This document shows positions 33,742-43,518 of a stretch of DNA of 64,000 nt, one piece after another. The stretch is from NCBI RefSeq assembly GCF_013282575.1, contig NZ_JAAAYE010000007.1, forward strand, positions 1-64,000, read 5' to 3'. Numbering within the stretch: position 1 is the first letter of the stretch; every line of letters starts with the position of its first letter. Position numbers and translations under genes: made by a program. A model generated the notes under the pieces. That model was not told the origin of the DNA. It made no database searches and saw only the letters and a program-made list of their open reading frames with translations. Origin of the DNA: Paraburkholderia sp. NMBU_R16 (GTDB lineage: Bacteria > Pseudomonadota > Gammaproteobacteria > Burkholderiales > Burkholderiaceae).

Positions 33742-36015
33742 CTAAATCTTCGCATTGCGCAGTCGCAGCGCATTCGAAATGACAGACGCTGAACTCAGGC
33801 TCATCGCAAGCGCTGCAATCATCGGCGAGAGCAGCAATCCGGTGAACGGGTAAAGCACGCCGGCCGCCAGCGGAACGCCGAGTGCGTTGTACACGAACGC
33901 GAAGCCAAGGTTTTGCTTCATGTTGGCGACCGTTGCCTCGGACAGCTCTCGCGCACGCGCAATACCGCGCAGGTCGCCTTTGACGAGCGTCACCTGAGCG
34001 CTGCTCATTGCCACATCGGTGCCGGTCCCCATGGCCACGCCGACATCCGCTTTGGCAAGCGCGGGGGCGTCGTTGATGCCATCGCCAGCCATCGCTACGA
34101 CATGCCGGGCTTGCTGAAGCCGCGTCACCAAGTCGAGCTTGTCGGCAGGCTTCACCTCTCCATGGAATTCGTCGATGCCGAGCTTCTCCGCCACGGCCTT
34201 GGCCGTCACCACGCCATCTCCGGTCGCCATCACGACTCGAATACCCTTCGCCCTCAACGTCGAAAGCGCTTCCGGTGTCGTCGCTTTTATTGGGTCGGCG
34301 ACGGCCAGCAGTCCAGCCAAGCTGCCGTCGACCGCCAAATACATGACACTCGCGCCTTGTGCGCGCATGCCGTCTGCCTCCTTGGCCAGCGATTCGACGG
34401 ATACGGCGTCTGTCTGCATCAGCGCAGTGTTGCCGAGCGCCAGCTTCCTGCCGGCGACCCATCCTCTCACGCCGATACCGGTCGCGGATTCGAAGTCCTC
34501 GGCGCGGTCCAGAACCAGGTTCTTGCCGCGTGCAGCGGCGACGATGGCAGCGGCAAGCGGATGCTCGCTACCTTGGTCGAGGCTGGCCGCCAGCCGAAGC
34601 ACTTCATCGGCCGTGTATCCATGGGTTCCGACAGCCCGCTCGAAGGCTGGACGACCCTCAGTCAGCGTTCCCGTCTTGTCGACAATGAGCATATCGACCT
34701 TGCGCAGATTCTCGATCGCGGCTGCATCTCGAAAGAGAATCCCGGTTGTGGCGCCTTTGCCGCTTGCGACCATGATGGACATCGGCGTCGCAAGGCCCAG
34801 CGCACACGGACACGCGATGATGAGCACCGCCACCGCATTGATTAGACCGAACACCCAGCTAGGCTGGGGTCCAAAGATGCCCCAAACAAAGAAAGTGAGA
34901 AGCGCGACGCTGACGACCCCGACGACGAACACGCCCGCTACCTTGTCGGCCATACGTTGCATGGGCGCCCGAGACCGTTGCGCCTGCGCGACCATCTGGA
35001 CGATTTGCGACAGCACGGTCTCGGAGCCAACCTTTTCGGAGCGGATGACGAGACCGCCCGTCGCGTTCATCGTCGCGCCAATAACAGGGTCGCCAACGCG
35101 CTTCGTGACGGGAATGGGCTCGCCAGTAATCATGGACTCATCAAGCGAACTCGAGCCATCGGTCACCACCCCGTCCACGGGGACTTTTTCGCCCGGCCGC
35201 ACGCGAAGGATATCTCCCACATGCACATGGGACAACGGAATGTCTTCCTCGGAGCCGTCGGGGTTGATTCGCCGAGCAGTCTTGGGTGCGAGCCCGAGTA
35301 GCGCCTTGATGGCTGCGGATGTTTGCGAGCGGGCCTTCAGTTCGAGCAATTGCCCGACAAGCGTCAGCGAAATGATGACCGCGGCCGCTTCAAAATACAC
35401 GCTGACTCGGCCGTGCGCGCTGTACGTTTCAGGAAACACGTTGGGCAAGAGGGTGGCGATGACGCTGTAGATATAAGCCGCGCCTGTCCCTAGCCCGATG
35501 AGCGTCCACATGTTGGGGCTGCGGTTAATGAATGAGCGCATGCACCGTTCGAAAAACGGCAAGCCTGCCCACAGGACGACTGGCGTAGAGACGATGAACT
35601 CGACCCAGTTTTCGGTGCCGGCGTTCATCAGTCCGAGGCGATGGCCAAACATTGCCAGCACGAAAACTACGACGGTCAGTGGCAACGTCCACCAGAATCG
35701 GCGTCGGAAATCGACCAGTTCCGGATTCTCGCCTTCGTCGACGCTGGGCAGAATCGGTTCCAGCGCCATGCCGCACTTCGGACATTGCCCGGGATGGTCC
35801 TGGCGAATTTCCGGGTGCATCGGGCACGTATAGACGGTGCCCTCACGCACTTCGTGTGGCGGCTGATGGCCCTGATGGCGATGAGCATGCGCGTCGTGTC
35901 CGTGCATTCGGCAATGGTCGTGCTTGTCCGCCTCAGGTGCATCATGCCCGCCCGATGACGCGTGCCCGGAACTCGGTTGACGATAAAGCTCGTCTTTTCC
36001 ATGTTGATCGCTCAT
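33742..36015 (-). CDS. copA: Copper-translocating P1B-type ATPase (CopA)
   Basis: Cu(I) export pump of 757 aa. The N-terminus (1-58) is His-rich ([15 protein letters not shown]). Residues 62-88 are a heavy-metal-binding domain with YTCPMHPEI and CPKCGM. Then come the P1B membrane core with the CPC motif ([13 protein letters not shown]), [13 protein letters not shown], the SEHPL nucleotide-site motif and GDGINDAP. The C-terminus reads [13 protein letters not shown]. It has the HMBD instead of classical CxxC ferredoxin-like domains. AAGGAG precedes the ATG. It is the last gene of the copper cluster, 70 bp after copD. Confidence 0.94.
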   Translation of the reverse strand: MSDQHGKDELYRQPSSGHASSGGHDAPEADKHDHCRMHGHDAHAHRHQGHQPPHEVREGTVYTCPMHPEIRQDHPGQCPKCGMALEPILPSVDEGENPELVDFRRRFWWTLPLTVVVFVLAMFGHRLGLMNAGTENWVEFIVSTPVVLWAGLPFFERCMRSFINRSPNMWTLIGLGTGAAYIYSVIATLLPNVFPETYSAHGRVSVYFEAAAVIISLTLVGQLLELKARSQTSAAIKALLGLAPKTARRINPDGSEEDIPLSHVHVGDILRVRPGEKVPVDGVVTDGSSSLDESMITGEPIPVTKRVGDPVIGATMNATGGLVIRSEKVGSETVLSQIVQMVAQAQRSRAPMQRMADKVAGVFVVGVVSVALLTFFVWGIFGPQPSWVFGLINAVAVLIIACPCALGLATPMSIMVASGKGATTGILFRDAAAIENLRKVDMLIVDKTGTLTEGRPAFERAVGTHGYTADEVLRLAASLDQGSEHPLAAAIVAAARGKNLVLDRAEDFESATGIGVRGWVAGRKLALGNTALMQTDAVSVESLAKEADGMRAQGASVMYLAVDGSLAGLLAVADPIKATTPEALSTLRAKGIRVVMATGDGVVTAKAVAEKLGIDEFHGEVKPADKLDLVTRLQQARHVVAMAGDGINDAPALAKADVGVAMGTGTDVAMSSAQVTLVKGDLRGIARARELSEATVANMKQNLGFAFVYNALGVPLAAGVLYPFTGLLLSPMIAALAMSLSSASVISNALRLRNAKI

Positions 36016-36085
36016 CTTGACGCTCCTTTTGCATTCACCGCCAGCACCATCCGGACACCGCGCGTTCTCGCTCGAACGGAGCCGG

Positions 36086-37027
36086 TTACATCGTGCCGGG
36101 CAGCGGACTCGAGACGAGTACCGCGGCCACCATCAAGACGCCGGCGAGCACGATGGACTCGATGTGAAGTACGAGACCGAAACGACGAAGCAGGCCTATG
36201 GGCTGGGCTGCGGATGGGCTCTCGAGTGCTGTCATGAGCTTTGGCATTTCGAAGAAACGATTGTGTCCGCCAAGCACCGCAGCCATCAGTACGAGGACCA
36301 GCTTGAGAAGCAGCACCTGCCCATACGTCGATTCAAGCAGATTGTTCGGTGTATTGACACCCCTCCACCCGTTGTACGCGCCCGTGCTGAACAAGACAAT
36401 CAATGCGTACGTCGCGGCGTCGGAGAGAGACTGCACGAACGATGCACTGGTCTGGCGTTCGCTTCCCGGTGCATCGAGCAGGCGCGGCATGACGACGTAA
36501 GTCGTGACGAGCACGAGTCCAACCCACGCGCTGATGGCCAGCAGATGCAGCCAGTCGATCCATACCGGTAGGCTGAAGAGACCCGCATCAACCGGATGTC
36601 CGCCGTTGCTGCGTGCAAGCGCGGTACCGGCCAAGGCGACCCAGATCGCAATCGGGAAGCGAGTCTCGCTCCCGGGACGCAAGAACGACAGGACAACGAT
36701 GCATAGCGTGAAAGCGGCGCCAACCAGCCACGCGTGTCCAAAACCGGTTCCTACGAGCATCGACCATACGGCCGGCCCGGCATCGAGCAATGTTGTATCG
36801 CCCATCAGCGCACAATGCGCCCAGAATGACAGTGCGGTTGCGAGCAGCGAGACTATCGACGCAACGCGCAGTGTTACGAGCAGCCTTCGTCCGACATCGT
36901 CTTGCCAAGTCGACGCACCGCGTGCAAGCCACTGGTTGCTGAGCAATGCGCCGACGACAACGGCGAAGCCAACGTTCTGGATAGCGACAGCAACCAGCCG
37001 CAAGAGGCCGAGGAACCCGTCGTTCAT
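36086..37027 (-). CDS. copD: CopD family copper resistance membrane protein
   Basis: Inner-membrane protein of 313 aa with eight hydrophobic helices and the conserved [29 protein letters not shown] core (quoted in part), whose His residues are candidate copper ligands. CopD works with CopC in copper uptake into the cytoplasm or in handling periplasmic copper. It starts immediately after the copC stop with no gap. Confidence 0.92.
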   Translation of the reverse strand: MNDGFLGLLRLVAVAIQNVGFAVVVGALLSNQWLARGASTWQDDVGRRLLVTLRVASIVSLLATALSFWAHCALMGDTTLLDAGPAVWSMLVGTGFGHAWLVGAAFTLCIVVLSFLRPGSETRFPIAIWVALAGTALARSNGGHPVDAGLFSLPVWIDWLHLLAISAWVGLVLVTTYVVMPRLLDAPGSERQTSASFVQSLSDAATYALIVLFSTGAYNGWRGVNTPNNLLESTYGQVLLLKLVLVLMAAVLGGHNRFFEMPKLMTALESPSAAQPIGLLRRFGLVLHIESIVLAGVLMVAAVLVSSPLPGTM

Positions 37028-37402
37028 TCACTTCACCTTGAAGGTAAACGTGCCCTTGGTTTTGTGCGCATCGGCGGTCATCACTGCCCACTGGACCGTG
37101 TAGGTACCCGAGGCCAGCTTCGGTACCGCGACAGTCATGGCGCGTGGATTCGATGCATCGATCTTGGCCTTGTCGTTCGTGACGGCCGTCCCGTTGGCGT
37201 CGGATACTTTCACCGAGCTGAAGGCCGGCTCGAGGTCTTCGTTGAAGGTAAGGCGCAATGTATCCGGCGCTACGTCTACGGTGCTGCCCAACGCAGGAGC
37301 CGCGCTTTCCAGCTTTCCGTGCGCCAACGCTGCAACGGGAAGGAGCGCGACTATGCTAGCCGCCACCATGCAGGCCAGACGCTTGAGAGTATGTGTCTTC
37401 AT
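37028..37402 (-). CDS. copC: CopC periplasmic copper-binding protein
   Basis: Periplasmic copper carrier of 124 aa. The signal peptide ends ALA just before HGKLESAAPALGS, giving the N-terminal His that binds Cu(II). A second conserved His lies in MTADAHKTKG. The fold is the cupredoxin-like beta barrel. No Met-rich Cu(I) loop is visible, so it is probably a Cu(II)-only type. It is directly coupled to copD. Confidence 0.93.
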   Translation of the reverse strand: MKTHTLKRLACMVAASIVALLPVAALAHGKLESAAPALGSTVDVAPDTLRLTFNEDLEPAFSSVKVSDANGTAVTNDKAKIDASNPRAMTVAVPKLASGTYTVQWAVMTADAHKTKGTFTFKVK

Positions 37403-37465
37403 GTTATTGCTCGTCTCGAATGGTCACGGCGGGCACGCGTGGGCAGCGCGCCCCACCAGAAGTCG

Positions 37466-37813
37466 TTACTGCTTCTCCAGCTTCACCACGGTGAGCGCGC
37501 CATTGATTTCCTCTGCCACGAAATCGATCTTGTCGCCGACCTTGACCTGCGACATCATGGCCGGATCCTTGACCTTGAAGGTCATCGTCATGGCTTCCAT
37601 TCCGAGGTTCTCCAGCGGACCGTGCTTGATGGTCAGCTTGCCGTTGGCTGTGTCGACCTTCTTGATTTCGCCGTGCGACATGCTGTTCTTCGCGTCGGCG
37701 CTTTGCTTTGCTCCGCCGCTCATGTCCATGTTGCCCGTATCGCCAGCCGCGTACGACGCAGCGGAAAACGCCAGGGTAAGGCTCATTGCAATCGAAAAAA
37801 GTGCTTTGTTCAT
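37466..37813 (-). CDS. CusF-like periplasmic copper-binding protein lacking the capping Trp
   Basis: Secreted protein of 115 aa with a signal peptide (about 1-23) and a small OB-fold CusF domain (about 46-115). The metal motif is H64, M75, M77 within KHGPLENLGMEAMTMTF. In CusF a Trp (NWPEMTM) caps Cu(I) by a cation-pi contact; here that place is Gly71/Met72, so a fourth Met ligand may substitute. GGAG precedes the ATG. It lies between the multicopper oxidase and copC genes. Confidence 0.86.
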   Translation of the reverse strand: MNKALFSIAMSLTLAFSAASYAAGDTGNMDMSGGAKQSADAKNSMSHGEIKKVDTANGKLTIKHGPLENLGMEAMTMTFKVKDPAMMSQVKVGDKIDFVAEEINGALTVVKLEKQ

Positions 37814-37879
37814 CCCGTTTTCTCCAGAGTTGAAGTGATGAAATCGACGGCCGGGTCGGGCTCGGCCTCGTTGCGTTAT

Positions 37880-39175
37880 TCAGCTGTCCGACAGCTCGCC
37901 TGTATATTCGTAGGCCACGGTTCCCTTGGGGTGCTTGAACCAGCCTGGGTCGCGATAATCGTTTCGCCCGAGTCCCTCGCGAACCTTGACGACCGTGAAC
38001 ATGCCGCCCATTTCCAGCGGACCGAACGGGCCGGTACCGGTCATCATCGGTAGCGTGTTGTCAGGCAACGGCATCTCCATTCCGCCCATTGCACCACCCG
38101 TGCTGCCCATCGCCATGTAGTCCGGCACCAGCTTGTTGATGCGCTTCGCCAGGTCCTTCTGAGGCACTCCAATCAGATTGGGAACCTGATGACCCATTGC
38201 GTTCATCGTGTGGTGCGACTTGTGGCAATGGAATGCCCAATCGCCAGCACGGTTCGCCGCAAACTCGATGGCGCGCATCTGGCCCACTGCCACGTCGACC
38301 GTCACTTCCGGCCAGCGGGCACCGGGCGGAATCCACCCGCCATCCGTGCCGGCTACCTCGAAGCTGTAGCCATGCAGATGGATGGGATGATTCGTCATCG
38401 TCAGATTGCCGAACCGGATGCGTACGCGGTCGCCCGCCCGAACGGGCAATGGATCGATGCCGGGAAATACGCGTGAATTGAACGTCCACATGTTGAAGTC
38501 CGTCATTTCATTGACGCGCGGCGTATAGCTGCCGGGGTCGATGTCGTAGGCGGCCAGCAAGAATACGAAGTCGCGATCGACCGGCATCACAGTGCGGTCT
38601 TTCGGATGAACGATGAACATTCCCATCATCCCCATCGCCATCTGTGTCATCTCGTCGGCGTGTGGGTGATACATGAACGTGCCATGCTTTTCGAGCTGAA
38701 ACTCGTAGACGAACGTCTTGCCAGGCGGGATCTGCGGTTGCGTGAGGCCGCCGACGCCATCCATGCCGCACGGCAGCAACATGCCGTGCCAGTGAACCGT
38801 CGTATGCTCGGGCAGCTTGTTCGTTACGAAGATGCGGACCTTGTCACCTTCCACCGCTTCGATGGTCGGACCGGGCGATTGCCCGTTGTAGCCCCATAGA
38901 TTCGCCTTCATGCCGGGGGCCATTTCGCGCACGACAGGCTCCGCCGTCAGATGGAACTCCTTCCACCCGTTTTTCATCCGCCAGGGCAGCGTCCAGCCGT
39001 TGAGCGTCGAGACTGGCGTGTACGGGCGGCCGTTGGGTGGCACGAGCGGCGGTTGCGACGTGGCGTTTGCCATCGTCGGCGCTTCGGGCAGTGACGCAGC
39101 GCCCGCCTTGCTTACCATGGCAGCACCCAAGAGCGCGGCCCCCGACCCACTGAGGAATTTTCGCCGTGACACCAT
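37880..39175 (-). CDS. Multicopper oxidase with Tat signal (CopA/CueO-like)
   Basis: Periplasmic copper oxidase of 431 aa. The N-terminal SRRKFLSG is a Tat motif. Copper-site motifs are HWHG, YHPHADEM, HPIHLHG and HCHKSHHTMNAMGH, which together hold the trinuclear and type-1 centres. A Met-rich stretch (MAMGSTGGAMGGMEM) near the C-terminus may bind Cu(I). It likely oxidises Cu(I) to the less toxic Cu(II). The ATG at 39175 is chosen because GGAAGG lies about 8 nt upstream and the Tat motif follows at once; upstream codons belong to the TolC-like gene, whose stop is 1 nt away. Confidence 0.92.
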   Translation of the reverse strand: MVSRRKFLSGSGAALLGAAMVSKAGAASLPEAPTMANATSQPPLVPPNGRPYTPVSTLNGWTLPWRMKNGWKEFHLTAEPVVREMAPGMKANLWGYNGQSPGPTIEAVEGDKVRIFVTNKLPEHTTVHWHGMLLPCGMDGVGGLTQPQIPPGKTFVYEFQLEKHGTFMYHPHADEMTQMAMGMMGMFIVHPKDRTVMPVDRDFVFLLAAYDIDPGSYTPRVNEMTDFNMWTFNSRVFPGIDPLPVRAGDRVRIRFGNLTMTNHPIHLHGYSFEVAGTDGGWIPPGARWPEVTVDVAVGQMRAIEFAANRAGDWAFHCHKSHHTMNAMGHQVPNLIGVPQKDLAKRINKLVPDYMAMGSTGGAMGGMEMPLPDNTLPMMTGTGPFGPLEMGGMFTVVKVREGLGRNDYRDPGWFKHPKGTVAYEYTGELSDS

Positions 39176-39176
39176 G

Positions 39177-40667
39177 TCATTTACCTTCCGAATGTGTTGC
39201 TGGCGACGGTTGCGCCCCATGAGCTGAAGTGGATTTCGTTGCAGGTTGTGCATCGGCTGCAGGTGCGCCAGCTGCGTTTGCGCTTACGCTTGGCGCGTCG
39301 GCCGCGGGCGGCAGACGGCCGCCGACTGCTTGTCGGAGATCGGTCTCGGCCAGCCAGTAGTCCTTTAACGCATCGATGTAGCTATTGACCGCGTTGACTT
39401 GCTCGCGCGAATCCGCGAGCAACTCGAACACGCTGGCCAACATGCCGTTGTAACGAAGCAGGAGCTCGTCGGAGATGGTCTTGCGAAGCGGCACGACCTC
39501 GTCTCGGTAATGCTTCGCAACGTCGTAGCTTGTTATGTAAGCCGAGTACGATTCGCGTACCTCGGAGCGGGCGTCGATGGCCGTCTGAGCAAGCTGGTTA
39601 GCCGAGCGCATATAGGTGGCCTCCGCACGTGCGACCTTGGCGCTGCCAAAGTCGAAAATGGGAATTTCCACGCTGATTTCATAGCCGTGCTCATGCCCCT
39701 TGTCGGTTTCGTAGTTGTTCAGATAGCCGACATCGAGCGCGTTGATGAAACGCGTGGCTTTGCTCAGCCCCAACGATGAAGCAACGCCCTGGGTCCGCAG
39801 TTTTGCTGCCTGAATATCCAGGCGGTTGTGCATCGCATAGCGCTCCAGGTCCTTCAGGTCAGGACGCTCCTTCGGCAGGTCAGGCAGGCGGTCCGGAAGC
39901 TGATATCGGGTATCAGTGCCCCACAGGCCCATCGACCGTGTGAGTTTTTCGCGGGCGGCGACGGCCAGTTGCCGGGTCTTGGCGAACCGTGCAACCGAGT
40001 CCGCATAGAACGCCTGTTCGCGCGCGTAATCGAGCTTGCTGAAGTTACCCGCCTGGCGCATGCGCAGCGCCAACTCTGCGCCGGCATCGGCCGAATCTTT
40101 CACCTGCTCCGCATACTTCGCGGACAGCTCGGCGGCAACCGCGTCGATGTACGCGCGTTGCGCGTCGGCGGCCACCTTGAGCATCGCATCGGCGGTTTCG
40201 AGCTTGGTCTGCTCGAAGCGTCGGCCCTCGATACGTGTGGCGAACGGCAAGGTCAGGATGCTGAGAACGTTGGCCGAAAACGTGCGGCCGATGCTCAGGT
40301 CGCCGTTCCCCGCGCGGGTCCGGCTGAACGTGAACCCTGGGTTCGGTAGCCGACCGGCCTGTACCAGGTCCGCTTCGGACAATCCCAACTCGGCGTAGGA
40401 AGCCTGCAGACCCTGGTTGTTCAGCAGCGCAACCTGTACTGCGTCGTCCATGCTCAGCGGTTTCGCCAGCAGGTCTTGCGTTCGCTTCGCGACCGATTCG
40501 CGGTCCGTGTCGGTCTTGACGATAACGGCGTCCTTGCCGAGCCGCTCCGAAGCCGTGGACGAGATGGCATTGAATCCACCGTCCTTCGAAAACGTCGTAC
40601 AGCCGGCGAGGAAGACCATTACGGCGAGCGCCGCGCCAATTCGCGTGGAAACAAGTCGTTGCGTCAT
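39177..40667 (-). CDS. TolC-family outer-membrane lipoprotein of the copper cluster
   Basis: Outer-membrane efflux-type protein of 496 aa. The signal peptide ends in a lipobox LAGC (C23). Two outer-membrane-efflux repeats follow, with long coiled-coil segments and GRLPNPGFTFSR, LPERPDLKDLERYAMHNRLDIQAAK-like text (quoted loosely) and a low-complexity Ala/Pro/Ser tail after about 455. No RND pump or adaptor gene accompanies it, so it may act as a copper-resistance outer-membrane channel or adsorber. Its start overlaps the next upstream gene by ATGA. Confidence 0.9.
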   Translation of the reverse strand: MTQRLVSTRIGAALAVMVFLAGCTTFSKDGGFNAISSTASERLGKDAVIVKTDTDRESVAKRTQDLLAKPLSMDDAVQVALLNNQGLQASYAELGLSEADLVQAGRLPNPGFTFSRTRAGNGDLSIGRTFSANVLSILTLPFATRIEGRRFEQTKLETADAMLKVAADAQRAYIDAVAAELSAKYAEQVKDSADAGAELALRMRQAGNFSKLDYAREQAFYADSVARFAKTRQLAVAAREKLTRSMGLWGTDTRYQLPDRLPDLPKERPDLKDLERYAMHNRLDIQAAKLRTQGVASSLGLSKATRFINALDVGYLNNYETDKGHEHGYEISVEIPIFDFGSAKVARAEATYMRSANQLAQTAIDARSEVRESYSAYITSYDVAKHYRDEVVPLRKTISDELLLRYNGMLASVFELLADSREQVNAVNSYIDALKDYWLAETDLRQAVGGRLPPAADAPSVSANAAGAPAADAQPATKSTSAHGAQPSPATHSEGK

Positions 40668-40963
40668 TTGGCGGGCCCCCCGTGCGTCGGGCGGTGCGCA
40701 TTGGCGTTGTCGACCGGCTTGCCCGGCATCGCGCCATGCTTCATGCCAGTCATGGTCGACTTATCCAGAACGTCACGATTGAGCTGCTGCCACGCGGGGC
40801 CATCGCCTTCCCGGTAGGCGCGGTAACCGTCGAATGCGGACGGTACCGTGACGGCCGGCACCGGAACCGCTGCATCCGTCGGGTCAGGAATTGTTGTCGT
40901 CGCGTACACGAGCGCCGGCAATGTCGCCGCCGCGCCGAGTAGCGCCGCAGAAATCAGTCGCAT
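40664..40963 (-). CDS. Small periplasmic protein of the copper cluster, unknown function
   Basis: Protein of 99 aa with a signal peptide (about 1-21, ending VYA). The mature part contains FDGYRAYREGDGPAWQQLN and a Met/His segment (MTGMKHGAMPG, then NANAHRPTHGG) that could bind copper. It overlaps the TolC-like gene start (ATGA), so the two are made together. I do not recognise a named family. Confidence 0.78.
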   Translation of the reverse strand: MRLISAALLGAAATLPALVYATTTIPDPTDAAVPVPAVTVPSAFDGYRAYREGDGPAWQQLNRDVLDKSTMTGMKHGAMPGKPVDNANAHRPTHGGPAK

Positions 40964-41048
40964 AGATTTTTCTCGTCATGAGTCATCCGGCGGTCCGTGT
41001 GTGACCGCCAGTACGGCGTGGGTCGCGGTCATCGACCGCTAGCAGGAA

Positions 41049-41441
41049 CTAGACGAGAGGGAAGCGAGGAGGCCGTTCGATACCGTCGGTCAGAAACGAC
41101 ACGACACCGACGGACTGCGGGAAGGGCGCCGCTATACGTGTAGCGTTCAGGGAAACGGAAACGACAGGAACGGCAGGTATTCCGGTACCGAAGCAGCAAG
41201 ATGCGCAAGCCGAACACGAATGCGCGTGATGGGCGTTGTCGCGGTGCTGATGGCGATGGTCGTCACCGGCAACCGTCATGTCGTGCGCGCCAGGCTGGTA
41301 CGCTGACGTCGCCTCTTCGACGTGTTTGGACGCCGCTTCGGCTTGCGCAGTGACGCATTTCATCGAGACGGCCGCAAACGACTGAAGCGGAAGGCTCAGT
41401 GTCAGCAATATAACGATGAAGAGTTTGCGCCAGTACGACAT
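41049..41441 (-). CDS. Cys/His-rich exported protein (DUF2946-like) opening the copper cluster
   Basis: Protein of 130 aa with a signal-like helix (about 5-24). The centre is very His-rich (DDHRHQHRD, AHHAH) and runs into CSACASCCFG, so it very likely binds metal. It resembles small metal-cluster leader proteins annotated DUF2946 or CopL-like. I start at MSYWRKLF (41441); an in-frame ATG 8 codons earlier has a less typical N-terminus. It is the first gene of the copper series, 85 bp before the next. Confidence 0.75.
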   Translation of the reverse strand: MSYWRKLFIVILLTLSLPLQSFAAVSMKCVTAQAEAASKHVEEATSAYQPGAHDMTVAGDDHRHQHRDNAHHAHSCSACASCCFGTGIPAVPVVSVSLNATRIAAPFPQSVGVVSFLTDGIERPPRFPLV

Positions 41442-41522
41442 AGAGCGGAGTCTAGCACGCGACAATCAAAGATTAAGGTCGAGAACGTGTCTACGAGATG
41501 ACGAAATTTTCACACGAGCCGT

Positions 41523-41560
41523 CCATCTGTCGTCAACAACTGGTTTTTGGCGACAGATGG
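41523..41560. promoter_or_regulatory. Long inverted repeat between glmS and the copper cluster
   Basis: Arms CCATCTGTCG (41523-41532) and CGACAGATGG (41551-41560) are perfect; inner bases pair further with one mismatch and a wobble, almost closing a 38-nt hairpin. It lies 60 nt past the glmS stop and 82 nt before the first copper gene. There is no T-tract, so it may be an operator or a processed 3' end rather than a simple terminator. Confidence 0.5.
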
Positions 41561-41620
41561 GGGTCCAGTGGCACAGGGCTAGGTCAGTCTCGCTTCTGAG
41601 GCGGTGATGGTCATCCCCCC

Positions 41621-43438
41621 TCACTCCACCGTAACCGACTTCGCCAAATTCCGCGGCTTATCGACATCGGTGCCCCGCGCACAAGCCGTGTGATACGCCA
41701 ACAACTGCAGCGGCACCACATGAAGAATCGGCGAGAGCATTCCATAATGCTCGGGCATCCGAATCACGTGAATGCCTTCTCCATTTCCGATCCGCGTATC
41801 CGCATCGGCAAACACATACAGCTGCCCGCCGCGCGCGCGCACTTCCTGAATATTCGATTTCAGCTTTTCGAGCAGCGCATCGTTCGGCGCCACCGTCACC
41901 ACCGGCATCGCCTCCGTCACGAGCGCGAGGGGCCCATGCTTGAGCTCCCCGGCCGGATAAGCTTCCGCATGAATATACGAAATCTCCTTGAGCTTCAGCG
42001 CACCTTCCAGCGCGATCGGAAAGTGCATGCCACGCCCGAGGAACAGCGCATTTTCCTTGCGCGAGAACTCTTCCGACCAGGCGATGATTTGCGGCTCCAG
42101 CGCCAGCACGCTGTTCAATGCCGCAGGCAAATGCCGCAAGCTCTTCACATACTGCGCTTCCAGCTCACCATCCACATGCCCGCGCAGCTTACCCAGCGTC
42201 ACCGCCAGCACAAAAAGCCCGACGAGCTGCGTGGTAAAGGCCTTCGTCGAAGCCACACCGATCTCGCGCCCCGCGCGCGTCAAAAACGCCAGTTCCGTCA
42301 AACGCACCATCGCGCTCGTCGAAACATTGCAAATCGCGAGCGTATGCTTATGCCCCAACTCCTGCGCATGTTTGAGCGCCGCAAGCGTATCGGCCGTCTC
42401 GCCCGATTGCGAAATCACCACCACGAGCGCCTTCGGATTCGGCACCGACTCGCGGTAGCGATACTCGCTGGCAATCTCGACCTGCGTCGGAATTTTCGCG
42501 ATCGATTCGAGCCAATACTTCGCGGTCAGCCCCGAGTAGTAGCTCGTGCCGCAAGCCAGAATCAGCAAGCTGTCGATCTCGCGAAACGCCGCTTCGGCAC
42601 CCTCGCCAAACAGCGCGGGGGCAAGTGTATCGCCCTGCGGCAACGTATCGGAGATCGCGCGCGGCTGCTCGAAGATCTCCTTTTGCATGAAGTGCCGATA
42701 CGGCCCGAGTTCCACGGCACCCCCATACGCCTGAACCGTGCGAACTTCGCGCTGGGCGTCCTGCCCGGCACGATCGCAAATGCGCACGCCATCGAGCGTC
42801 AGCTCGCAAACATCGCCCTCTTCGAGGAACATGAACCGGTCCGTGCTGCCGGCAAGCGCCAGCGCATCGGATGCCAGAAAGTTCTCGCCCTCACCCAACC
42901 CCACGACGAGCGGCGAACCTTGCCGCGCGCCCACCACCGTATGCGGCTCGTCCTTGTGAACGACGGCAATCGCATACGCGCCATGCAGTTGCCGCGTAGC
43001 CTCGCAAACGGCCGCATAGAGACTGCCGCGATAAAGGCTGTGCACGAGATGGGCAATCACCTCCGTATCGGTCTGCGAAACGAACTCGTAGCCCTTGCCG
43101 CGCAGCATCTCGCGCAGCGACTCGTAGTTTTCGATGATGCCGTTGTGAACGAGCGCGACGGTATCGCGCGAGAAAATCGGGTGAGCGTTGTCGGTCACCG
43201 GTGCGCCGTGCGTGGCCCAGCGCGTATGCGCGATGCCGGTCACGCCTTCGAGGTGCCCTTCGTGAACTTGCGCATCGAGGTCCGCCACGCGCGACACGCT
43301 GCGCGCACGGCGCGGCGCGTCGCCGGCCAGCACGGCCACACCGCAAGAATCGTAGCCGCGATATTCGAGGCGGCGAAGCCCTTCGATAAGAACGGAAACG
43401 ATATTTCGCTGCGCAACCGCGCCGACAATGCCACACAT
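41621..43438 (-). CDS. glmS: Glutamine--fructose-6-phosphate aminotransferase
   Basis: Cytosolic enzyme of 605 aa that makes glucosamine-6-phosphate for peptidoglycan and LPS. The N-terminal glutaminase begins MCGIVGAV with nucleophile Cys1 of the mature protein. Two SIS sugar-isomerase domains follow ([22 protein letters not shown]) and the C-terminus ends in [13 protein letters not shown]. The ATG at 43438 has GGAAGGGA upstream; in-frame ATGs further upstream are not part of the protein. It is downstream of glmU (80-bp gap), as in other Burkholderia. Confidence 0.98.
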   Translation of the reverse strand: MCGIVGAVAQRNIVSVLIEGLRRLEYRGYDSCGVAVLAGDAPRRARSVSRVADLDAQVHEGHLEGVTGIAHTRWATHGAPVTDNAHPIFSRDTVALVHNGIIENYESLREMLRGKGYEFVSQTDTEVIAHLVHSLYRGSLYAAVCEATRQLHGAYAIAVVHKDEPHTVVGARQGSPLVVGLGEGENFLASDALALAGSTDRFMFLEEGDVCELTLDGVRICDRAGQDAQREVRTVQAYGGAVELGPYRHFMQKEIFEQPRAISDTLPQGDTLAPALFGEGAEAAFREIDSLLILACGTSYYSGLTAKYWLESIAKIPTQVEIASEYRYRESVPNPKALVVVISQSGETADTLAALKHAQELGHKHTLAICNVSTSAMVRLTELAFLTRAGREIGVASTKAFTTQLVGLFVLAVTLGKLRGHVDGELEAQYVKSLRHLPAALNSVLALEPQIIAWSEEFSRKENALFLGRGMHFPIALEGALKLKEISYIHAEAYPAGELKHGPLALVTEAMPVVTVAPNDALLEKLKSNIQEVRARGGQLYVFADADTRIGNGEGIHVIRMPEHYGMLSPILHVVPLQLLAYHTACARGTDVDKPRNLAKSVTVE

Positions 43439-43518
43439 GGTTCTATCCCTTCCTCGATGAAACTTCCGCCATTTGCAGCGCACGCCACGCGCGCGCCGGT
43501 TCGTTCTGATCGCCTTCG

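Noticed and set aside
41480-41520. CopR/CusR-like box around ATGACGAAATTTTCACA upstream of the copper series
   Set aside because: Only a loose resemblance to known copper-response boxes; no clear direct or inverted repeat of the consensus.
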